From positions 1 through 38,426 of the forward strand of contig NZ_FOTS01000048.1 of NCBI RefSeq assembly GCF_900114615.1: a stretch of DNA of 38,426 bases. Reading direction: 5' to 3'. The notes beneath the pieces are model-generated. The model was not told where the DNA came from. It searched no databases and worked only from the letters and a program-made list of their open reading frames with translations. Each line of letters starts with the position of its first letter. Positions within the stretch are counted from its first letter, which is position 1. Made by a program: the position numbers and the translations under genes. Below are positions 34,035-38,426 of this stretch, one piece after another. The stretch comes from Pelosinus propionicus DSM 13327. Its GTDB lineage: Bacteria > Bacillota > Negativicutes > DSM-13327.

Positions 34035-34098
34035 AGGGCAATCCCTTCCTTAGTTTAATTTTTCCCATTTGCGTTCGTATTCTAATTTTCAAGTAGAT

Positions 34099-34154
34099 AC
34101 TGAACGTTTAGTTTTTATATTTAGTATTATAAACTGAACGTTCAGTATTGTAAA
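34099..34154 (-). promoter_or_regulatory. MFS promoter with two TetR operators
   Basis: On the minus strand, TTTACA (34154-34149), 17 bases, TATAAT (34131-34126) make a strong promoter for the MFS gene. The perfect palindrome ACTGAACGTTCAGT (34133-34146) fills the spacer. A second copy with one change, ACTGAACGTTTAGT, lies at 34099-34112, just downstream of the start. Binding at either would block transcription. Confidence 0.82.
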
Positions 34155-34237
34155 GAGGAATTTACTTTTCTTGCAATAAAATATTTAGTATAATGTACGT
34201 ATAGTTTTTGAAAATTAAATACACAGGGGGTATTGAA

Positions 34238-34819
34238 TTGGAAAAGAAAAAAGGACGTCCCCGTAACGTCGAGACGGAAAAAGCTATTCTTGCTGCTTCT
34301 TATGATTTATTGTTGGAGAATGGCTTTGGGGCCGTAACTGTAGAAAAAATTGCTGAGCGAGCTAAAGTTAGTAAAGCGACGATTTATAAATGGTGGCCAA
34401 ACAAAGCTGCAGTTGTTATGGACGGCTTTCTATCAGCTGCTATATCGAGGCTTCCAGTGCCGGATACAGGATCAGTTATGAATGATATAATCATTCAAGT
34501 TACCAATCTAGCTAGATTTTTGACTAGTCGGGAAGGGAAAGTAATTAATGAATTAATTGCTGAAGGACAGTGTGATTTAAAATTGGCAGAAGAATATCGA
34601 GCAAGATATTTCAACCCTCGGAGACTCGATTCACGACGTATTTTAGAGCGAGGGGTGGACAGAGGTGAGCTAAGGAGCGACTTGGATATTGAATTAAGCA
34701 TTGACTTAATTTATGGTCCGCTCTTTTATCGATTATTAGTAACAGGAGAAAATTTAGATGATTCTTTTATCGAAGTTTTAATCAAATATGCTTTTGAAGG
34801 CATTCGTTCAGAGCGATAA
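34238..34819 (+). CDS. TetR/AcrR-family repressor
   Basis: 193-residue regulator. A basic leader (MEKKKGRPRNVETEKAIL) precedes the TetR helix-turn-helix (ENGFGAVTVEKIAERAKVSKATIYKWWPNKAAVV). The ligand-binding part carries a TetR_C-type region ending IYGPLFYRLLVTGENLDDSFIEVLI. The start is TTG after GGGGG; upstream codons lack a site. A TATAAT box is at 34189-34194. With the palindromes at 34099 and 34133 it most likely represses the divergent MFS gene. Confidence 0.92.
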   Translation: MEKKKGRPRNVETEKAILAASYDLLLENGFGAVTVEKIAERAKVSKATIYKWWPNKAAVVMDGFLSAAISRLPVPDTGSVMNDIIIQVTNLARFLTSREGKVINELIAEGQCDLKLAEEYRARYFNPRRLDSRRILERGVDRGELRSDLDIELSIDLIYGPLFYRLLVTGENLDDSFIEVLIKYAFEGIRSER

Positions 34820-35070
34820 ATGGAATGGTTAAGTTTGGCTTTATGAATTAGCTTGCCTTTTTGAGCAGAAAGAGAAGAATGAAGGATGTCCCTGATTCTA
34901 TTGATGTAATACAAAAAGCAATGTATTGGCAAAAAAACTATTGATATTACTTCTCATTAGTGGTATACAATGATATGATAAAGGTATATATGCGTTACTT
35001 TCATAGACTGCAGATCATATAGACAGGGAATATGCGCATAAGAAAACATTTGAGGAAGGACTAATGCCCA

Positions 35071-35883
35071 ATGAAGATTATTGATGCCCACATCCATTTC
35101 TGCCAGGAGCCTTACTTTGATCAGATTGCAGAATTGGCGGGTCATAAAAATACTGATGCGCATCTGAAAGATCAATATGCTGCGCATAACATTGTTCATG
35201 GTGTGGTCATGGGCAACCGGAGCCTGGAGCTCTGCGAACACGATTATCCTGACTATCTTAGCTATTGTATCGGACTGGATAGCACTTGCTTTAATGTGGA
35301 TGAGGTGGTGCAGCAAGCTTCTTTGGTAGAGAAACATTTGCAAAGAAAGAATTGTGTCGGCATTAAGTTATATCCAGGCTATAACCACTTTTATATTTAC
35401 GATTCGGTGGTTGATCCGTTTTATCAGCTGGCAATGCAGTATAAAAAACCAGTAGCGATTCATACTGGATTGACAGCTTCCAGTAATGCTCTGTTGAAAT
35501 ACAGTCATCCTTTGATCTTGGATGAAGTAGCGGTGCGCTATCCCCAAGTTCAGTTTGTTATGTGTCATATTGGCAATCCGTGGCTAGTAGACGCTATTGC
35601 AGTTATTGAGAAAAATGAAAATGTAGCTGCCGATCTTTCAGGAATTTTGGAAGGCCGGATTGATAATATGCAGGATTTTTTTCAAAAAAAGAAAGGCTAT
35701 ATTCATTTCTTAAAAGTATGGCTGGAATACTTGGATAACTATGAGCGTCTATTATATGGAACAGATTGGCCTTTAGCTAACATCGCCAATTATATTGAGT
35801 TTGTTGCACATATTATTCCAGAAAAGCATCATGACAAGGTGTTCTTTGACAACGCCAACAGGATTTATGGTCTTGGCCTTTGA
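35071..35883 (+). CDS. Amidohydrolase-2 family metal-dependent hydrolase
   Basis: 270-residue TIM-barrel protein of the amidohydrolase-2 family, which holds decarboxylases and lactone or amide hydrolases. Metal ligands are visible as His-x-His in IDAHIHFCQ, His in VAIHTGL, His in VMCHIGNPW and Asp in LLYGTDWPLANI. The ATG follows AGGAAGG with a slightly long spacing. The YjbR gene begins 30 bases after its stop. The substrate is unknown; neighbours give no pathway clue. Confidence 0.87.
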   Translation: MKIIDAHIHFCQEPYFDQIAELAGHKNTDAHLKDQYAAHNIVHGVVMGNRSLELCEHDYPDYLSYCIGLDSTCFNVDEVVQQASLVEKHLQRKNCVGIKLYPGYNHFYIYDSVVDPFYQLAMQYKKPVAIHTGLTASSNALLKYSHPLILDEVAVRYPQVQFVMCHIGNPWLVDAIAVIEKNENVAADLSGILEGRIDNMQDFFQKKKGYIHFLKVWLEYLDNYERLLYGTDWPLANIANYIEFVAHIIPEKHHDKVFFDNANRIYGLGL

Positions 35884-35912
35884 GCGGTACCAAAGGAGAG
35901 AAGGAAGAGCAA

Positions 35913-36293
35913 ATGGATAAAAACAGGTCGGATTTGAATTCAAGAAGCCTATATTCCTATTGTTTAACTAAACCTGGATCGATAGAGGATTATCCTTTCG
36001 GTCCTGATATCATTGTTTTTAAAGTAGCATCGAAGATGTTTGCTTTATTATCGCACAGGAACGGTCAGGACAATCTCGCATTGAAATGTGATCCTGAGTA
36101 TTCTGAGGTGTTAAGACAGCACTATCCTAGCATAACCCCTGGATACCATTTGAATAAGCGTCACTGGAATACGATACTGCTTGATGGCAGTGTTCCGGAA
36201 CGTGAAATAAGAGGCTTAATTGATCATTCTTATGAACTGGTGTATCAATCGCTTCCCCGGAGAAAGAGGGCTGAATTTCAGGCAGACTGGTAA
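35913..36293 (+). CDS. MmcQ/YjbR family protein
   Basis: 126-residue protein of the MmcQ/YjbR (CyaY-like fold) family, thought to bind DNA. Blocks: YCLTKPGSIEDYPFGPDIIVFKVASKMFALLS, LALKCDPEYSEVLRQHYPSITPGYHLNKRHWNTI, and LIDHSYELVYQSLP. I use ATG 35913 after GGAAGAGC; the frame is open from 35880. It follows the amidohydrolase gene and ends at the long palindromic terminator. Confidence 0.88.
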   Translation: MDKNRSDLNSRSLYSYCLTKPGSIEDYPFGPDIIVFKVASKMFALLSHRNGQDNLALKCDPEYSEVLRQHYPSITPGYHLNKRHWNTILLDGSVPEREIRGLIDHSYELVYQSLPRRKRAEFQADW

Positions 36294-36295
36294 AG

Positions 36296-36354
36296 TCAAT
36301 AAAACAAAAAAACTGCTAGTTTGAATAAAACTAGCAGTTTTTTTGTTTTATTGA
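36296..36354. terminator. 27-base-pair bidirectional terminator
   Basis: Arms 36296-36322 and 36328-36354 are perfect reverse complements around the loop GAATA. The CTGCTAG/CTAGCAG core has A7 and T7 tracts and further T-rich sequence on both strands, so it can end both the YjbR unit and the convergent lipase transcript. Confidence 0.93.
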
Positions 36355-36368
36355 TCCAAGTTTTAACG

Positions 36369-37577
36369 TTAATTATTTACTTTTAGTTGACTCAGTTTTT
36401 CAGCAAGGCTCTTATACCAAGATAAAGGTAATGCATTCGATCCAATGCCGCACGCATCCATATGATCAATGGTGTCTAGCAAAGGCATGGAATTCCACTT
36501 TCCGATTTGTGGCACTCCATTATAATTGACGATTTTATCCGAAGACCAGATTTTGGGACCATTTTGCGAAATGGTATTGACTACGCCATCATTAGGTTTC
36601 CAGCTGTCATCAATAATCACTCTTCCTTGTTCATTACGCGTGTAACTTCCTATAAAACTTCCAAAGGGGTATAGCAGCGGAGTCATATAAATTACATGAG
36701 GAAGTTCATTATCTGTTAAAATACTGGGGACCGTTGCACAGGTTGAATAAGAAAAATAGTATACATCGGATTGTGCTTTAACCCATTGATTAAGTATTCG
36801 CGCTCCATCAGTGCTTAAATCCCAATTTGCAAGGTCATTCGTACTGTTCCAAATGTTACTGTTAAATATCCTGTTTGTATAATCTGTAAGGCTTTCCCCT
36901 GTCTGTCGATTCAAACCCCATTGATCGAGTTTGAAATCATAGATAAGTTTTTCTCCTGCACCCGTAAAAGATGCAAGTGAGGCTACTAAATTCTTGGCAA
37001 AATCGCCAAAGATATTAATTCCGTCTGCCAGTGTGGTACCATCATGAGTAGAAGCAATAGTAGTAGCACTGTGAACCCATGATTTACTGCCTTCAAAAAG
37101 AGGACTTAACTGAGATGATGCTGCATTTCTTTCCTCTGCACTGCCTTCTTTCAGAAGCTGTACAAGGGTGCGTATTGTCTGACCACCCATACTGTGAGCT
37201 ACAAGATGAATTTTATTTATTTTACCTTCTGCTGTGAGATTTCCCCATTCAGGATATAGGCCGGGATATGTTCTGCCATACCTGCTATGTCCCTTTTGGG
37301 TAGAATGTGCATGTCCGTAGTCTACGGTTCCTCCTTTGATATAGGCGTACAATTCACAAGCTCTATCCCAATTGCTGGATACAGGGCCTACTGTTGCAGT
37401 ATAAACCTTGTAACCGCATGAAGACAGCTCTTGTTCATAATCACTTAATCCCCCCCAATATTTTATTCCCAGTGCCTCGTTTCTTCCCCAGCCCATAAAT
37501 CCATGTACCAATACGATAGGGTAAGTGTTGCCGTTTGATTTCATTGCCCTTTCATTCGTTTGCATTACAGAATCCAT
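36369..37577 (-). CDS. Triacylglycerol lipase-like alpha/beta hydrolase (family I.5 type)
   Basis: 402-residue lipase resembling the Geobacillus/Staphylococcus lipases. The oxyanion block is PIVLVHGFMGWGRNE. The nucleophile is Ser129 in AHSMGG. The acid is in KPNDGVVNTISQNG and the His in LLDTIDHMDAC. The YGHAHSTQKGHSRYGRTYPG region carries the histidines that bind structural zinc in relatives. The ATG follows AAAGGAGG. Relatives are exported, but here the protein begins MDSVMQTNERAMKSNGNTYP with no signal peptide, so it is cytoplasmic or exported by an unusual route. Confidence 0.88.
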   Translation of the reverse strand: MDSVMQTNERAMKSNGNTYPIVLVHGFMGWGRNEALGIKYWGGLSDYEQELSSCGYKVYTATVGPVSSNWDRACELYAYIKGGTVDYGHAHSTQKGHSRYGRTYPGLYPEWGNLTAEGKINKIHLVAHSMGGQTIRTLVQLLKEGSAEERNAASSQLSPLFEGSKSWVHSATTIASTHDGTTLADGINIFGDFAKNLVASLASFTGAGEKLIYDFKLDQWGLNRQTGESLTDYTNRIFNSNIWNSTNDLANWDLSTDGARILNQWVKAQSDVYYFSYSTCATVPSILTDNELPHVIYMTPLLYPFGSFIGSYTRNEQGRVIIDDSWKPNDGVVNTISQNGPKIWSSDKIVNYNGVPQIGKWNSMPLLDTIDHMDACGIGSNALPLSWYKSLAEKLSQLKVNN

Positions 37578-37725
37578 TTTAAATTCCTCCTTTACGTGTT
37601 ATGCTTATTACATTCTTGTGCATGTTTAGAATTCAACTGGCAATACAAAAAAATCTTCACTTTTTATTCGTATAGAATAGGTGTATTTTGGATAGGTTAG
37701 AGTACATACTTTTAAAAAATATAAT

Positions 37726-37740
37726 TAATAATCATTATCA
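37726..37740. promoter_or_regulatory. Fur/PerR-like box upstream of ferritin
   Basis: TAATAAT-C-ATTATCA matches the 7-1-7 Fur box TGATAATNATTATCA at all but one position, and is also close to the PerR box. It is about 95 bases before the ferritin ATG, in the promoter region. Which metalloregulator uses it cannot be told from sequence. Confidence 0.6.
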
Positions 37741-37834
37741 ATAAATAGAAAAAGTTATTGATAAGAACTGAGAAATGTGTTAAAATTAACCTCATAAAAG
37801 AAGTAATTGTTTTGAAATGAAAGGGGAACATAAC

Positions 37835-38323
37835 ATGATTAGTACAAAACTTCAAGATGCATTTAATAATCAAATTCAAGCTGAAATGAATTCAGCGCAT
37901 ATTTATTTAGCAATGTCTGTAGAAAGTGAGGCTAAAAATCTTAGTGGTTTTGCTAGCTGGCTTAGAGCTCAGTACCAAGAAGAAAATAGTCATGCTTTTA
38001 AATTAATGGATTACTTATTAGAGCGAGGCGGCAGCGTCAAGTTGCAAGCGATTGAAGCACCAGCTGCTGAATATGGTACTCCAGTAGAGTTATTTGAAAA
38101 AGTATTGGCTCATGAAATACATATCAGCAATTTAATTAACAAATTATATGAAGTAGCCTTAGAAGAAAAAGATTATGCAGCACAAATCTTCTTGCAATGG
38201 TTTATTGCTGAACAGGTAGAAGAAGAGGCGAGTGCTTCGGCTGTTTTAGAAAGATTGAAAATTGTTGGTGATAAAGGCGGTTCCCTTCTTTATATTGATA
38301 AAGAGCTTGGAAAACGTGCATAA
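37835..38323 (+). CDS. ftnA: Non-heme ferritin
   Basis: 162-residue ferritin that stores iron as a mineral core inside a 24-subunit shell. Ferroxidase residues are visible as Glu in QIQAEMNSAHIYLAM, Glu-Glu-x-x-His in YQEENSHAFKL, Glu in VLAHEIHISNLI, and Gln/Glu in IAEQVEEEASA. ATG 37835 follows AAGGGGAA; an upstream ATG at 37817 would add six residues without a site. The Fur-like box upstream suggests iron or peroxide control. It stands alone and ends at the hairpin 38333. Confidence 0.93.
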   Translation: MISTKLQDAFNNQIQAEMNSAHIYLAMSVESEAKNLSGFASWLRAQYQEENSHAFKLMDYLLERGGSVKLQAIEAPAAEYGTPVELFEKVLAHEIHISNLINKLYEVALEEKDYAAQIFLQWFIAEQVEEEASASAVLERLKIVGDKGGSLLYIDKELGKRA

Positions 38324-38332
38324 ATAGAATGA

Positions 38333-38369
38333 AAGGGGCTGTCTCAATAAGAAATTGAGATAGTCCCTT
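38333..38369 (+). terminator. Hairpin after ferritin
   Basis: AAGGGGCTGTCTCAAT (38333-38348) pairs along its whole length with ATTGAGATAGTCCCTT (38354-38369), with two G-T pairs. It is the likely terminator of the ferritin gene and is related in core sequence to the hairpin at 58-95. Confidence 0.75.
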
Positions 38370-38385
38370 ATATGTATTAAAAATA

Positions 38386-38417
38386 CAAGAGGCAGGTTCC
38401 GAAGAACCTGCCTCTTG
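38386..38417. repeat. Perfect GC-rich hairpin at the right edge
   Basis: CAAGAGGCAGGTTC (38386-38399) pairs with GAACCTGCCTCTTG (38404-38417) around the loop CGAA. No T-run is seen before the window ends. It may be a terminator for a minus-strand gene beyond the edge or part of a palindromic repeat. Confidence 0.6.
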
Positions 38418-38426
38418 GTGTAGAAT

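Noticed and set aside
1-38426. CRISPR arrays, insertion sequences, prophage genes, tRNA and rRNA genes
   Set aside because: No regularly spaced repeats, transposase or phage proteins, tRNA cloverleafs or rRNA sequences were seen on either strand.

Overview
The window looks like chromosome of a low-GC anaerobic Firmicute. The frequent TTG starts after strong ribosome binding sites, the oxygen-sensitive aconitase and citrate lyase enzymes, a siroheme sulfite/nitrite reductase-like protein with ferredoxin clusters, and the many one- and two-gene regulator units suggest a member of the Negativicutes of the Sporomusa/Pelosinus kind. This placement is inference; there is no rRNA or tRNA gene to anchor it.

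Region 1 (1-15347) is the main find: a catabolic locus for a tricarboxylic or hydroxy acid. A sigma-54 promoter with perfect -24/-12 elements (356-372) precedes two different aconitase-superfamily enzymes, a D-2-hydroxyacid dehydrogenase, an RraA-type aldolase/decarboxylase, a metallo-beta-lactamase-fold hydrolase, an MFS carrier, a DASS (citrate/dicarboxylate) carrier and citrate lyase citDEF. A strong hairpin follows, then a sigma-54 activator with a PrpR-type sensor domain. A repeated motif (TGAAACA/TTGTTTCA) lies in pairs upstream of both the operon and the regulator gene, which suggests one circuit. The proposed flow is uptake, isomerisation by the aconitase-like enzymes to citrate or a citrate analogue, cleavage by the lyase to acetate and oxaloacetate (or a homologous keto acid), then decarboxylation or reduction. 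A decayed, internally deleted copy of the first aconitase gene survives between the RraA and hydrolase genes.

Region 2 (15348-20456) holds a MarR regulator with an operator in its own promoter and a matching operator before a DUF169 gene, a DJ-1/PfpI protein, a small secreted protein, a GyrI-like effector-binding protein overlapping a methyltransferase, a strong candidate structured RNA gene (about 19699-19956) and an unknown Arg-rich protein.

Region 3 (20509-25303) holds a minus-strand methyltransferase, then three metallopeptidase-type genes in a row: methionine aminopeptidase, a membrane protein with an HEIGH motif, and an FtsH protease.

Region 4 (25358-32671) is a patchwork: a MarR regulator with L-threonine aldolase, a racemase remnant, an ArsR-type regulator divergent from the sulfite reductase-like protein, a second hydroxyacid dehydrogenase-like protein, a 5'-truncated LysE/RhtB exporter, an Lrp regulator with a NIPSNAP protein, a frameshifted small gene and a second DJ-1 protein. 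Four broken genes in about 5 kb suggest active decay.

Region 5 (32781-38426) has an MFS exporter divergent from its likely TetR repressor, with two near-identical palindromic operators, one inside the exporter promoter. It also has an amidohydrolase with a YjbR protein, a lipase with no signal peptide, and a ferritin preceded by a Fur-like box.
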